The position numbers and the translations under genes were made by a program. This document shows positions 22,345 through 33,649 of a stretch of DNA of 64,000 nucleotides, in pieces; position 1 is the first letter of the stretch, and the number at the start of each line of letters is the position of its first letter. Below the pieces are notes generated by a model that ran no database searches, was not told the DNA's origin, and saw only the letters and a list, made by a program, of their open reading frames with translations. Source of the DNA: Elgaria multicarinata webbii (Eukaryota; Chordata; Lepidosauria; Squamata; Anguidae); the NCBI RefSeq assembly GCF_023053635.1, contig NC_086182.1, positions 2,679,001-2,743,000 on the forward strand. Reading direction: 5' to 3'.

Positions 22345-23097
22345 AAGCACCTGCGTGATTTAGCAACTAACTTCAGAGATTACTTCCCTGCACCTAATCC
22401 TGGAAACTCATGGAGAAGGAATCCTTTTGAACGTGGTGATGTACAATTCTATCTGCGGAAGAGCAAGATGCACTTGTTGACGTGACTTTTGATGGTTCAT
22501 TGAAATCGTTTTTCGAAGAATATAGACTGGACCAATTCTGGGTGAAGGTTTTTCCTGATTATAAGAAGTTAGGTGAAAAAGCTTTGAAACATTTAGTTCC
22601 CTTTTGTTCCACATATCTTTGTGAACAAACATTTTTGACATTTTGTTATATGAAGAACAAGCTTAGGAATCGGCTCGATGTTGATCCAGATTTGAGATTA
22701 AAAGTAGGAAATATTGAACCGGATGTGGAAGGGATTGTTCAGGACAAAAAGAGGAATGATTTCTCCCATCACATTTAGGTTTAGTAGATGCTAGACATGT
22801 CATAATTTGTTCAATTGTAAAGTAGACGTTAGTAAAATTAAATTTGTCTTTATATTCCTAACTAAATCATTGTCATTTTTGCATGGTAATATCACAAATA
22901 TCACAGATTTTATGGTCTGCTTTTTTTTAGTATACCTAAAATCCTTTGCTTATTAGGGGCTACCCCTTATTTTCTCCAAAAAAATGCTTCGCACAGTTAA
23001 CTACCACAGAGATAACAAAATTTTAAAAGTAGGGGGTCCATGGCTTGGCATTTGAAAAACAAGGGGTCCGCAGTACTTAGCTAATTGGGAACCACTG
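22345..23097 (+). mobile_element. hAT DNA transposon remnant, transposase C-terminus
   Basis: This fragment of a cut-and-paste transposase reads LRDLATNFRDYFP and NPFERGD. After a frameshift near 22440 it continues EEQDALVDVTFDGSLKSFF, then ALKHLVPFCSTYLCEQTF and LRNRLDVDPDLRLKVGNIEP. This is the hAT dimerisation region, with the pattern of the ZBED5/Charlie-like group. The frame closes at 22778, followed by AT-rich sequence and a terminus TTGGGAACCACTG at 23085-23097 that matches known Charlie-type ends. The N-terminal two thirds and the 5' terminus are absent, so it cannot transpose itself. The family call rests on motif pattern only. Confidence 0.8.
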
Positions 23098-23404
23098 ACC
23101 TAAATGGTGAAATCAGACGGAAACGAAACGCAAAAAAATACAACCTGTAACAATTACATTAAGGTTTAAATGTATTCAAAATAAGCATAGTGGGTATTCA
23201 CAAAGACAGATACTTTAAAAATGACAACAACAATCTAGCATTATTACTTGTACTGAGATAGGAAGCCAATATCACAATTCAATTCATATGGGATCAGTGA
23301 ACTTATTTCCAGAGTTTGTCTTTGAAGTGCCTTTGTTCAAGACTGGCCACTTTAAGGTCAGTGTCAGAGTGTCAGCCTAGTTGAGCTGAAGAGTGGCATC
23401 AGAC

Positions 23405-23760
23405 AGGGGTGAAATCACGGTTCCCTACAGTCGCTTCTCCGCCCCCTGCTCCTGTCCCACAATACTTCCTCGTTATTCCTGGAGAAGAAAGAGGAAGTAA
23501 ACAAAGACCACATGGCCCATTCAGGGGCCATTTTTATTGCACTCCTTTTCCCGCACACACCAGGAAATGGCAGCACATTCTGTTTCACACACAAAAAAAG
23601 TCAGATTTTTTTTTGGGGGGGGGTCTATTTTGTGACAGAAAGAAGGCAAGAAGGAATGGGAGGTGCACGGGAGGCGGGTGGTGTTGTCTAAAGGATGTGC
23701 AAAAAAACCGTGAGTGGGCAGTAGTGAGTGTGTGATAAAGCGTTCGTCTGATGAACCCCT
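23405..23760. repeat. Unnamed interspersed repeat, copy 1
   Basis: It shares a diverged block (GAGTGGGCAGTAGTGAGTGT, then AAAGCGTTCGTC) and a block near GGAAGTAA...CCATTCAG with 27760-28080. It has no coding potential. The rest of 23098-24211 holds no gene that I recognise. Confidence 0.45.
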
Positions 23761-24211
23761 ATATCTCTTGCTGCCAGAGACTAAACCGTAGGAGAGGCAT
23801 TTCAACCTTCTAGAATGGCGGAAGTACTGTACAAAGCCAGAAAACCACCAAATGGTGGGGCATGAGGGGTGGGGGAAGCCCCCCCATCTGTGGGAATGGG
23901 TTGGGACCCCAGGCAGGTCAGATTTGGCACCCGGCTCCGTGGCTTTGCACCCCTACTGTGTAGATCATTGATGATACGTTGGGGTGATTTTATTACCTGG
24001 GAGCTGGAAGTGACCACAAGTGGTGTTCTCTTCAGTCACCCTTCTTTTCTGGTTCCGTTGCACAGTAGATGTTTGTTTCTTGGGCATGAGTCCGTCAGTG
24101 TTAAGCTACTTTTTCACTTCATCTGGCGGGGATTGTAATCTGAAATGCCTGATGTAAATGGACAGGGCATCCCACAGAATTACCTAAACTTCCCTCGTCT
24201 GCCCCCATGTG

Positions 24212-25272
24212 GGGACGGTATAAAAGCCAGAACGGAATGGAACAGGCCGGAACGACCCCTTTATATTAAAAAAAAAGTACCAAAATCAGTGGCATGTGTT
24301 AGCAACACTTGGGAACAATATTTTAGGACTAAAACCATTGCAATATATTATATCACTATTAACCCCAGAACTCCCAAAACAACATCCGGAACAGAATGGG
24401 ATGGCCACTTCTGAACAAGCGATATCAACCAAACGGCCACTTCTGAACAAACACTATCAACCAAACTCCCCAGTCACACATAACTCCATGGCAGGGATGC
24501 AATAAGCAATAAGGGATGCAATAAGCCACAAAACATCCAGAGAAACTGTGTTCCGATACCCCTTCTGCGTATAGCGCATATTGCGCAAAACGGGCCGTAA
24601 CGGCAGCTTCCAAGTGGGGCAAGTCAACCAAACTCATCAGACTCACATACTAGGGGGAGACAAATAAAAAAAGCTCAAAATGTTGCCCCCAAACTACATT
24701 CCAATACCTGTTCCGGGCAAAAAAACGTATTGCACAAAACGGGCTGTAATGGCAGCTTCTAAATGAGGTAAGTCAACCAAATTCGACAGACTTACATTAC
24801 TTGGTAGGACAAATAAAAAAAGTTCCAAACGTTGCACCAAACCCACGTTCCGATACCCATTCCGGGCCAAAGTCCATATTGTGCAAATCGGAACGTGGTT
24901 TGGGGGGCAACATTTGGAGCTTTTTATATCTGTCCCACCTAGTAATGTGAGTCTGGTGAGTTTAGTTGACTTACCTCATTTCTTTGGATGTTTTGTGACT
25001 TATTGCATCCCTGCCATGGAGTTATGTGTGACTGGGGAGTTTGGTTGACATCGCTCGTTCAGAAGTCGCTGTTCCGGCCATCCCATTCTGTTTCGGATGT
25101 GGTTTTGGGAGTTCTGGGGTTAATAGCGATATAATATGGCAATGGTTTTAGTCCTAAAATATTGTTCCCAAATGTTGCTAACACATGCCACTGTTTTTGG
25201 TATGTTTTTTTTTTTTTTAATATAAAGGGGTCGTTCCAGCCTGTTCCGTTCCGGCTTTTACACTGTTCCCCC
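24212..25272. mobile_element. 1.06-kb fold-back element with long inverted arms
   Basis: Nearly the whole element is an imperfect palindrome. The left end GGGACGGTATAAAAGCC pairs with the right end GGCTTTTACACTGTTCCCC. The arms continue for over 400 bases, for example TTAGGACTAAAACCATTGC against its inverse near 25150. CCCCCATGTG flanks both sides (24202-24211 and 25273-25282), a 9-10 bp target duplication. Inside the left half a unit of about 150 bases is tandemly duplicated (24583-24736 and 24739-24886). No protein is encoded. A duplication of 9-10 bp with long inverted repeats fits a Mutator-like element best, but no transposase is here to confirm it. Confidence 0.82.
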
Positions 25273-25282
25273 CCCCCATGTG

Positions 25283-25643
25283 CAAAATGTAATCTAGCAA
25301 GGCGAATTTCTCCCCAATAACTAGCAGGGGGCGCTGACGCCCGACAAAAGAGCCCCCGACCCTTCCTGGCTGTTCTCGGATTTGGCAGGATGTGCCACTA
25401 CTGCTTTAAAACGGTTTATAAAGAGGACGCCCTCCATATAGACGGTTTTCACACCATGTTCCAAGTGTTGTATGGTGTAGATCTGGCCTTCGTTTCAAGA
25501 AACACCGGTGGCACACCAGCAGCTTCGGGGGCTTCTCCATCACGCCCACCTTTTCCTCCACCCCTCCCCTCCCCTCCCCATTTGGGAGGGCTATCCTGAA
25601 GACAGGCTTTGGGGAGCCGTATAGCATTGCACCCTTAGACATT
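25283..25643. other. Intergenic stretch, nothing recognised
   Basis: C-rich and pyrimidine-rich runs without a recognisable feature. Confidence 0.4.
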
Positions 25644-25788
25644 TAGGGTGCAACCCTATGCATGTTTAGACAGAAAAAAGGCCAACAGCTCCTAGCATAC
25701 CTTAACCATTCCCTATGATGGCTGGAGAATGGTGGGAGTTGTAGGGTCCCCCCCACCATCTAAACATGCAAAGGATTTGTGCCCTTAA
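25644..25788. repeat. Palindromic MITE with GCATGTTTAGA arms
   Basis: The left arm TTAGGGTGCAACCCTATGCA pairs imperfectly with the right end TGCAAAGGATTTGTGCCCTT. The middle contains GGGAGTTGTAGG. Related fragments lie near 2314 and 29255. Confidence 0.6.
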
Positions 25789-26347
25789 AAAAGTACTAAA
25801 GTTTCTAATGTTCGGAAAGTCAGTTGCAATTCTCCTTGGAGCTTGCAGCAGAAGAACAATCACTGGGTAGTACTAGAAGCTACCAGGCTGGAACTGCCCC
25901 CAAATTACTTTGAGCTATGCATGGTTTGGGAGATCACGACAAGCATATTTCCTTTCAGCAGTCCATATTCTTGGGGAGCGGGGGGGGGGGGTGTTAAAAA
26001 ATATTTGCATTTATCTAAAATTCCCAAAGTAGAAAAGAAAAATTGTGTCAACTTTGCTGCCCACAAATATATTAACTTTTCACAAATCTCTCAATGGAAA
26101 TAAAAACTAACATTTTGAAATAAAGACTGTAATTCACCCTTCTGTTTGTTTCAGCCCCCAAATGCCCCAGCTTTTGTGCTTTGATCCAACAAAGGAGGTT
26201 GTCCGCAGAAGCATCCTTCTGTTTATATACCTGATGCTCATCAGGGTCCCCTTAAACTAGCTGGATAATGTTTTGATAGGCAGGGAGAAGCTTCTCCCCA
26301 TCCAGGCCCACCAGTTGCTACGGTAACGGGTTCTAGAGGGGTAGCCA

Positions 26348-26350
26348 TCT

Positions 26351-26398
<48 letters not shown>

Positions 26399-26410
26399 TA
26401 TAGCACATCT
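26348..26410 (-). repeat. TTTA microsatellite at an L2-type tail
   Basis: About thirteen TTTA units lead into TATATAGCACATC, which is the L2-type tail on the minus strand. The interval 26411-27394 shows no gene. Confidence 0.65.
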
Positions 26411-27394
26411 TTTGCAGCAAAACCCACAGTCTTGGCTGCACAAGCCTATGCAAATTTGCTCAGTACATCCCACTGTGATCCATGAGGCTATTCCACTTCA
26501 GGTACATGTGTATAGGGCTTCAATCTTAGTTTTCAAAGCTACCACTAGACTCTGTTGTCACGTACCATTAGCTGCCCCCTTGGAGCATACATTCATCCTT
26601 CAGTGCCAAGTTATGCAGAGACAAGTGCAGCCATTTGCAGAACTGTTCCTCTGTGCGATTTTCTGCAATCCCTCTTGCAGAAGGGGGCTTCTTAACTTCC
26701 GGCTGCATCCGAACCAGCTGACCCTGCCCTAACCATCTTTGAAGATGTCCACACAGATGCTTTCAAGGAGAGAAAGAAAAAAGAAGAAAAATGCCGGCGA
26801 TGCCTGGTGATAACGCAGGGGTGAAAGGTGCGTTCCACTCCCAGCCAAGTGCCATCAACAGACGAGGCCCTGAGTGACAGGCTGTGAACAGCACCGTTGC
26901 TAAGCAAAAGGGGGTGATGAATAATTAAAGCCATTTAACTGTAACACAGTGTGGAGGAATTCCAGGTTTATTTCAGTCCCTTCCCAAAGGGGGGAAATTC
27001 TGGTTTCATAATATCCCATTTCTGGAACTGAGCTCTTGCTCCCTTCTTTATGACATTAGCCGGAAGAAGCTCTGACAAGGGGTAGAGCTGAGATTATTTC
27101 CACAGAAGCTGCGGCGTTGTTCACAAAATAGCGGGTTGCAGGGGGGATGCACTCTGCACACCCTGGGGTAGGAAATCAGTGTCCTCCAGGTTATCTTTCC
27201 AGCGCAGCATGCATGCATAGTACAAGACACGGACCTTTTGGAGACCCACCAGAACACAAGCATCTTTTTGGAACTGGGCCAGAAATGAAAAACATGATCA
27301 AGCTTTTTGTGTTGTCACTTATGAGTTTTCCCATGTTATGTTTTAATACATACAAATTTGATACATGTTGATGGTCTATTTTAAGGGTTGTGGC

Positions 27395-28080
27395 TGTTGG
27401 GGGCTGTCTACACACAGGGAAAGTCCCAGGGTAGCTGTGGATCTGCGCCACGTCGGTCAGATGACACAAATGCAGTTTTGCAGCTACCACGGGCCACCAC
27501 GCGGTCCTGCATTTTCAAAGTCAGGGATTTACTTCAACTTTTTCAAAAGGAGAGATGTCAACACAGCACTTCTGTCATGTAACGTTGCTCCGGGGCCAAT
27601 CCAGAGTCAACCAGGAGGTGGAACCTGGTGGAAGGCGACCAGTGATTGGTCGCCTTCCACCAGGAAGAGGGCGGGGGCAGATCCAGGACCCAAATGGTTG
27701 CCCAGAAACTCCAAATTAGCGGACAGGAGAGGGAAAGAGCCCCATCACATCTAGGTCAAACGTGCAGCTCCCGTCCCTTCTCTGTCGCCACTCTGAAGTC
27801 GCTTCCTGAAAACAGGAAGTAATTAGCCCCATTCAGTCTGGTAGGAGAGACCAGCAACTGGACTTTCTCTAGGTTGTTGTTGTTGTTGTTGTTGTTGTTT
27901 TGCGGCCCAACAAAGGCCAGAAGGGGCGGAAGACGCAAGAGAGGCAGACGACGACGTCATATGAGTAGTCCGTGAGTGCCCAGTAGCAAGTGTGCAGTAA
28001 AACACTCGTTGGGTGGAACTTAAAGCGAGGGGTTGAAGAGGGAGGAGGCGCCAACCCAGCGCTGTGAAGACAGCCCCTTG
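27395..28080. repeat. Unnamed interspersed repeat, copy 2, with strong hairpin
   Basis: It contains a perfect 18-base-stem, 5-base-loop hairpin (27624-27641 with 27647-27664; arm CCTGGTGGAAGGCGACCA) and a GTT microsatellite (27874-27899). The block at 27970-28020 is related to 23700-23750. Boundaries are uncertain and several elements may be nested. No gene is recognised between 28081 and 28519. Confidence 0.45.
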
Positions 28081-29502
28081 GTTTATGTATGCAAATGTTT
28101 TGGTGAGAGTCCATCTTATGTGATATTTTCTGTTTCAGAGCTCTTGCTTCTTCTTCCCCTTTGGCTTGTTTATTGGGTTAAAACAGAACCTCTGAATGCC
28201 AGTGGCTGAGAGCTGTCGAGGCCAAGCCATTGAGCGTGAGCCAAGGAATCAGAACTTGACAGAAATGACTTTGCTTCAGGAATGGAGCTCTTCCAGTCCA
28301 TGGGCCTAATGTTCCCTGCAGAAGCCCCATGCTCCAAGCTCTGCCCCTGGACGCCAGCAGGAACAGGAATCCCCCGTGATCAGAGACAACAGTGGGGATT
28401 CCCCTGTGTGTGGCTCTCCCTTCCAATTGGGAGGGTGAGTGGTGTGCTACGGCGGTTCCTTGCTGCTATCTCCAGTCATTGACCGAAAATAACAGCGGCG
28501 GTTCCACCATGTCACATTTGTCCCTAACATAGGCGTGCGCAGCACATTTCATTAGGGGGTTCAGCCAGGGGTTGTTTTTTTTAAGGTAAACATTGATTGA
28601 ATATTCGGATCAGAATTCTGGCTATGATCTTCTGCCCTCAGTGACTCCAGGGTGCGAGGGCACATGCAGGGCACTCACAAGCACAACTCCATTCACCTGT
28701 CTACATTCCCCCAACATTTATGAAGGAAAATGGCTACGCCAGCTGCAAACAGAGGAAATGGCGAGGAGATTGTTAAGAATGTAAGAAGAGCCCTGCTAAA
28801 GACCCCAGCTAGTCATATCCGTGATCTTCCTCCCACTGTAGCCAATGGTGCCTCTGGGAAACCCACAAGCTGGACATGGAGGCCACCGCCCTCCTTCCGC
28901 TGTGGCCTGATCCCCAGGAACTGGTATTTGACAGCCTTTGGATTGCCTTTGAACATGGAGGCTCTGCATAGCCACCCTGACTAGTAGCTATCCATAGAAT
29001 TCTTCTCCATTAAATTAAACAAACCGCACCAGGAAACTACTTCCATGAGATATTCAGAGATATTAAGACTAACTTTAAAAATAGGCACATACACTTAAAT
29101 CCAAACATTATATTCTTGCATCTTGGATATTATAATTGCAAATTTTTTTGCTCTCACTCATACAATGTGGTTTTTCAACTTAGAAATAAAGCCCAATGAG
29201 TTGAATGGAGCTGACTAGTGTGCGCATAATTCTGACCAGAATTTCACACAGTGCAAGTCTAAGCATGTTTATTCAAATAATCCCCATTTAGTTCAATGCT
29301 TAGGATCACACCTTAAACCTGCAATCCAAATTAAATATGCATAGAATGGGATGGAGCTGCAAGACTCACACAAGCTATATTTAAGATTGAAGCCTTAACT
29401 ACAGCTTTAAATAGTGAAGCTCAAAAATGTGAAAGTGCCTCCTCTTTCTTTCAGGTGGTCCAAAGAAAGTCAAACGGTGTTAATAGGGATATTCCTCCTA
29501 CA

Positions 29503-29553
<51 letters not shown>

Positions 29554-30079
29554 ATAGCACCATCAATGTACATGGTGCTGTACAAGCTCAAAGTAGATCA
29601 CCTTGTGATCTGGGAAGATTTATATTCACTACTCATGGTGGGGTGGGGGTGAGGGCCCTACGCACGATTCCCTCCACCAGGGAGAAAAAAGTTTCTCATA
29701 AAAGGGGCCGGAGAGGGAGAGGAGCAAGAGGGTCGCCAAACAAGAAGTGGGATGGAACAAGGATGGGAAAGAGCCCAGGGCGAGGAGAGGCAGTGTTAGC
29801 AACCACCAAAGATATATTTTGGGGGGTGGGGGACTAAAGCAGCAGGGAAGGGGGAAATTTGGTGCAGAGGAGGCTACTAGGATCTGGGAAGGGAAGAAAT
29901 TTGTGGTCGGGGAAGAGACCAAGCTTTAAAGCAAGGGCGAGTCTAGAAATTATCGACCTGGGTGGGGAAGGAAGAAGGCGAGTGTTCGGATGGGGAGGGA
30001 ATGTGGGCAGGGAGGAAAAGCACAAACAAGCGGGAGGGAGCAGAGAAATCTGGGGGCGCATCAGGAAATGGAGAGCAGT

Positions 30080-30720
30080 GCCCCACGGACAGGAGAGCGG
30101 CGCCCGGCCCGGCCGGCGGCCCCCTCGCTTACCCAGAGCTCCGTGCCCCAGTCCATGCTGGCTGCGCCCTCGCTGCGCGCTCTGGCTTCCTCCCCGCAGG
30201 CCCACCCGAAGCCCGGTTCGCCGCTGCTGCCGCCGCGGTCCCAAGGAGTCCCACTCACTCCGCCGTCCGCACAACCTCCAGCGCCTGCCCGGGACACTCC
30301 CCGCTCCGCGCCCGACTGTGCTCCTTAAAGGCGCAGGCAGCCCGGGAAGAGTGGGCATGCCCCGGGCCTGGCGTGGGGGCGCCTGCCTCGCCTCGCCTTG
30401 CGCGCGCTCTTCCCGCTTCTTTCCCTCTCGGCTTCCAAGCGTTTATGGATGCAAATGCAGGCGGGGGCGCCCTGGTTTCCTCCCGGGATCAGCAGGCGGA
30501 GGGCGCCGGCCTGCGGGAACCAAACGCCGCCGCCGCCGCCCTCCTCCTCCTCCTCCTTCCAGAGCGCAACTTCCTAACTTCCATTCCTCTCCACCACCAA
30601 GCTGCCCTGCCAGGCGCGCCTCCTTGGGAGCAAGCCCAACGGAGCGGGACTTTCTGAGAAGAAACTGCCATAGGGGATGTGACGGGGGGCGGGGGGACAT
30701 GGCGGCGGCAGCACATTAGG
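30080..30720 (-). promoter_or_regulatory. CpG island and likely promoter region of the TRIP10-like fragment
   Basis: This dense CpG region has runs of CCG/CGC and GC boxes. On the minus strand it lies upstream of and around the MDWGTELW exon. A TTTAAGG sequence near 30325 is a possible weak TATA-like element. It looks like a housekeeping-type promoter and is compositionally unlike its flanks. Whether it is active here cannot be told from sequence. Confidence 0.6.
30133..30156 (-). pseudogene. TRIP10: TRIP10 (CIP4)-like first coding exon, gene fragment
   Basis: On the minus strand an ATG in a strong context (A at -3, G at +4) opens MDWGTELW. The frame then meets GTAAGCG, a canonical donor directly after the TGG codon. 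MDWGTELW followed by DQF is the start of the F-BAR adaptor TRIP10/CIP4; its relatives FNBP1 and FNBP1L begin MSWGTELW. F-BAR proteins bend membranes and recruit actin regulators. I looked downstream on the minus strand to position 1 for a second exon starting DQFE and saw none. The fragment lies inside the transposon-like unit 28528-30763. I therefore favour a captured promoter and exon over the true gene. If it were the true gene, its first intron would exceed 30 kb. Confidence 0.68.
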
Positions 30721-30809
30721 GGGTTCAGCGGAACCCTCTGAACCCCCTGTGCGCACGCCAATGGTCCCTAAGTGTAAGCGGGGGATCCAAGAAATTTGCG
30801 GACTGCTCA

Positions 30810-31330
30810 GTCTGACTTCAGTAACAGGGAAGATATCAGGACAGTTATAAAGGACTCAGTTTATAAGCACCTTGATAAAAATGTAGTGATTATTAGATGC
30901 CAACACGGACTTGTCAAAAATAAATCCTGGCAGACTAATATTACCTCTCCTTTTTTTATCAAGTTATTAGTTTAGAGGATTGTGGGATGCAAATTTAGCT
31001 TTAATTTCAGCAACGCATTCAACAAAATTCCCCATGATATTTTGGTAAGCAAATGCAAGCTAGATATAATACCATCAGTTGGATCTTCAGTGGTTTGGGA
31101 AACCGTACTCAATGGTTCCTTATCAAATTAGAGAGAGGTTTTGTGGGGGGGTGGACAGGACTGTGCCTTTGGCTCAGAGCGCTTCAAGATCGTTATCAGC
31201 GACCTAGAGGAAGCGATGGGGGGGGGGGATGCTTATCAAATTTGCTGATGAGCCAAAAACTGGGAAGGCTGGGGTACACTGAGAAGACAGGAATAAAATT
31301 CAGAATGACCTTGATAGAATGGGAACTGGG
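30810..31330 (+). mobile_element. Old CR1 reverse transcriptase fragment
   Basis: Broken frames resemble CR1 RT: LTSVTGKISGQ, then FNKIPHDIL-like sequence near 31020, then LIKFADE-like sequence near 31220. It carries many stops and indels and belongs to a different, older subfamily than the complete copy. Confidence 0.7.
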
Positions 31331-32529
31331 CTGAAACTAATAAATGAATACTCACCAAAGGCAGAGTTCTGCTTTAGGCAAACAATTATAATCAAATTCA
31401 CAGGTATCGGATGGGAAATACCTGACTTGGCAGTGGAAGGTATGAAATGGATCTCAGGATTGTGCTAAAAGGGCTGGTGCTGTTTTAGGCACCTTGCGGA
31501 GTTCCTTTAGAGTTCTGTCTGGTTTGGACTGAAACCTGGAGAGGATCCACTGGCAACTGAGCTACCAGCCTCCATGGCTGTCAGGCCCTCTCCCAACTCT
31601 TATGTACCTACAATGATCTTGAGACAGCAGCTGCAGGATGCGGCCTTGGGCTCTTCTTGTTGGGCCTGCAACAGCAGGAGATGCATTCAGAGCCATCCCA
31701 TCTTTGTTGGCCATGCTCCTGTGCCTTTAACAACAAGGTGAGTCACAAATTGAGCAGGTGAAGCCTTTCCTGGCACAGAGGTAAGTGGCAGTGGTGGTGG
31801 TGGTGATTTTGCCTGCTTTGTTTGCGTGGGCCAGAAGCACGTGCACTTTGTTTGCATGTACATAGGAGCAGGGCTTGTTAAAAAGGTGGCAACCTTAGGT
31901 TGAGAGGACTGATCGTCCCTTTTCATCACAAGCCCACTTGGAAACAGCTGCTTGTTCAAAATGCTCCTGCTGTTCACAGGGGGCGGAACGGCCAAGGAGA
32001 CGTCTGTCAGGGCAGTGGGAGCCATCCTGGGTGGGCAGGGGCCTCTGGCTGCCCCACCGCCACCTTGGCCCCATTTGTCTAATATGTAGGCAGGAAGGTA
32101 ACTCACAAAGGAGCCATCCCAAGTTGCTGTGCGGGGGAAGCAACCCTCTGCCCAGGCTTCTCTGCTGCCTGTGAGCCTTTTTCTGTCCCTCTTTCTGCTC
32201 CGTGGGATGACGCAAGAGCCACCCCACGCTCCAGGAAGATGCCTTCAGCGTCTCCCTAGCACAAAAACAGCGCCCTGCTTCCAAACAGAGGCACGCTCAT
32301 CGTTTTGCCCTCTCGCTGCACTTTATTTTTCTCTCATTCTGTTTGATGGTTTTAGATTCATCAACCTGACAGCAAGAGGGGTCATCATGTCTGGTTGCTG
32401 GTGCCTGTTTTTGGATTCTTTTCTCTCTTTTTCTCTTTCTCCCGCACTCACTCAGTTCCAACAAAGTTGGAAGAACTTTTATTTTTCTTCCATAAAAAGG
32501 CCTCCAATTCCAACGAAGGTTATAATAAT
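31331..32529. other. Intergenic stretch with a half copy of a hairpin element
   Basis: 31500-31580 matches the right arm of the hairpin at 11789-11968 (CTTTAGAGTTCTGTCTGGTT, then GAAACCTGGAG). Nothing else is recognised. Confidence 0.5.
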
Positions 32530-32930
32530 GATAAGTGATTTAAATTATGTATATCCTGCTTTTAAATCAGCTATCAAAGTGGCTTACAAAAAGAAAAAGT
32601 ATACTGACAATAAAAACATAATAAAAGATATCAAATACAGAACATTAAAATCAGCATTAAACAGAGGGTCCAATTAAAACAACAGATGCAATGATAAAAT
32701 GCCTTCTAGAAGATTTTGAGCACCAATCTAAAAATGCAAGGGAAGAGCGTTTGTGAAATTTCCCCAGGGAGGGAATTCCACAACTGGGGTGCCAGCACTA
32801 AGAAGGCCCAGCCTGTGGGACCTGCTACAATCAAACATCTGCTAAAGACGGGCCAGAGGGCAATTCCTCAGATGCCAATCTTGAGCCTTGGGCAGGTTCC
32901 CGTATATGAAGGCTGTTCTTAAAGATACCT
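32530..32930 (-). mobile_element. L2-type LINE fragment
   Basis: On the plus strand this contains GTGGCTTACAAAAAG and GGGAGGGAATTCCACAACTG. These are the inverses of motifs common in the 3' parts of reptile L2-like LINEs, and a similar block is at 61230-61300. No intact frame is present. Confidence 0.55.
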
Positions 32931-33649
32931 TAAGATTTGCAGCAGGCCACCTTATAAGTGGACTTGGAGGGTCAAAACATTACATTGGTTCTCATGGATT
33001 CCCAGTCTGAAACAGCTGGTGATGGAACCCAGAGGTTCTCTCCACACTTAGGTGGACTCGCAAACATGTAAAGTGTTGAATACAAGGAACACATTTGCAG
33101 CCATGTGTGTCACACAAATACTCTTGGCAGGGACCTGGGATTAGCTGAGGCCCAAACAACACGTCCTGATGGGAGAACCACATCTTCAGATGCAGACTTT
33201 GGAGTTACTTTATCAGGTATAAAGGTGCAATTTCAAGGGCTGAGGAGGTGCATGGCTGGGGGGTGCCGAATCGTCCCCCTGCAGCCTGTCTCTTGAAATT
33301 CTTTTCCCCCAATCCTAGAAATGTGCCTGTCTGGACGACCAGTGCCTGGGCAGGGGGAATGGGCTGCACCCTCCTTCACCAGCCTGCTCCATTGATGTGT
33401 TCAATCACAACCCTACCCTCGCTTTGGACATAGTTGGAGGCTGACCATCATTTGAAGAACACGGCATGGGCTAACTGGGCTGCATCCCAAGGTCCACCCA
33501 GGGGGCCCAGGAGCAACATAGGCCCACTTCTGAAATGTCACAAGTGTTTCTCCCTACAGCACAGCACTTTGCTTCTGCCATGTCTTCTCACGTTCTCTCC
33601 CTTCTCTGCATGTGTTTAAAGTAGCTGTGTTTAAATTCATGTGTTTGAA
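32931..33649. other. Intergenic stretch, nothing recognised
   Basis: No gene or repeat that I can name. Confidence 0.4.

Larger units (their letters stand above)
28528..30763. mobile_element. 2.24-kb hAT-type element enclosing a CpG island and a TRIP10-like exon
   Basis: The termini are CATAGGCGTGCGCA on the left and TGCGCACGCCAATG on the right, inverted with 13 of 14 matches. Both flanks carry GTCCCTAA (28520-28527 and 30764-30771), a perfect 8-base duplication as hAT transposases make. Just inside the left end lies CAGCACATTTCATTAGGGGG; a close direct copy, CAGCACATTAGGGGGTTCAG, lies near the right end (30709-30728). The cargo is therefore bracketed by element sequence. It consists of AT-rich DNA with old repeats and an L2-type tail with a TTA microsatellite (29502-29620), a G-rich stretch, and a CpG island with the TRIP10-like exon. 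No transposase frame is present. Confidence 0.75.

Noticed and set aside
29859-30719. 286-codon plus-strand open frame in the CpG island
   Set aside because: Low-complexity Pro/Arg/Ser sequence without a domain. The minus strand carries the recognisable exon and donor.
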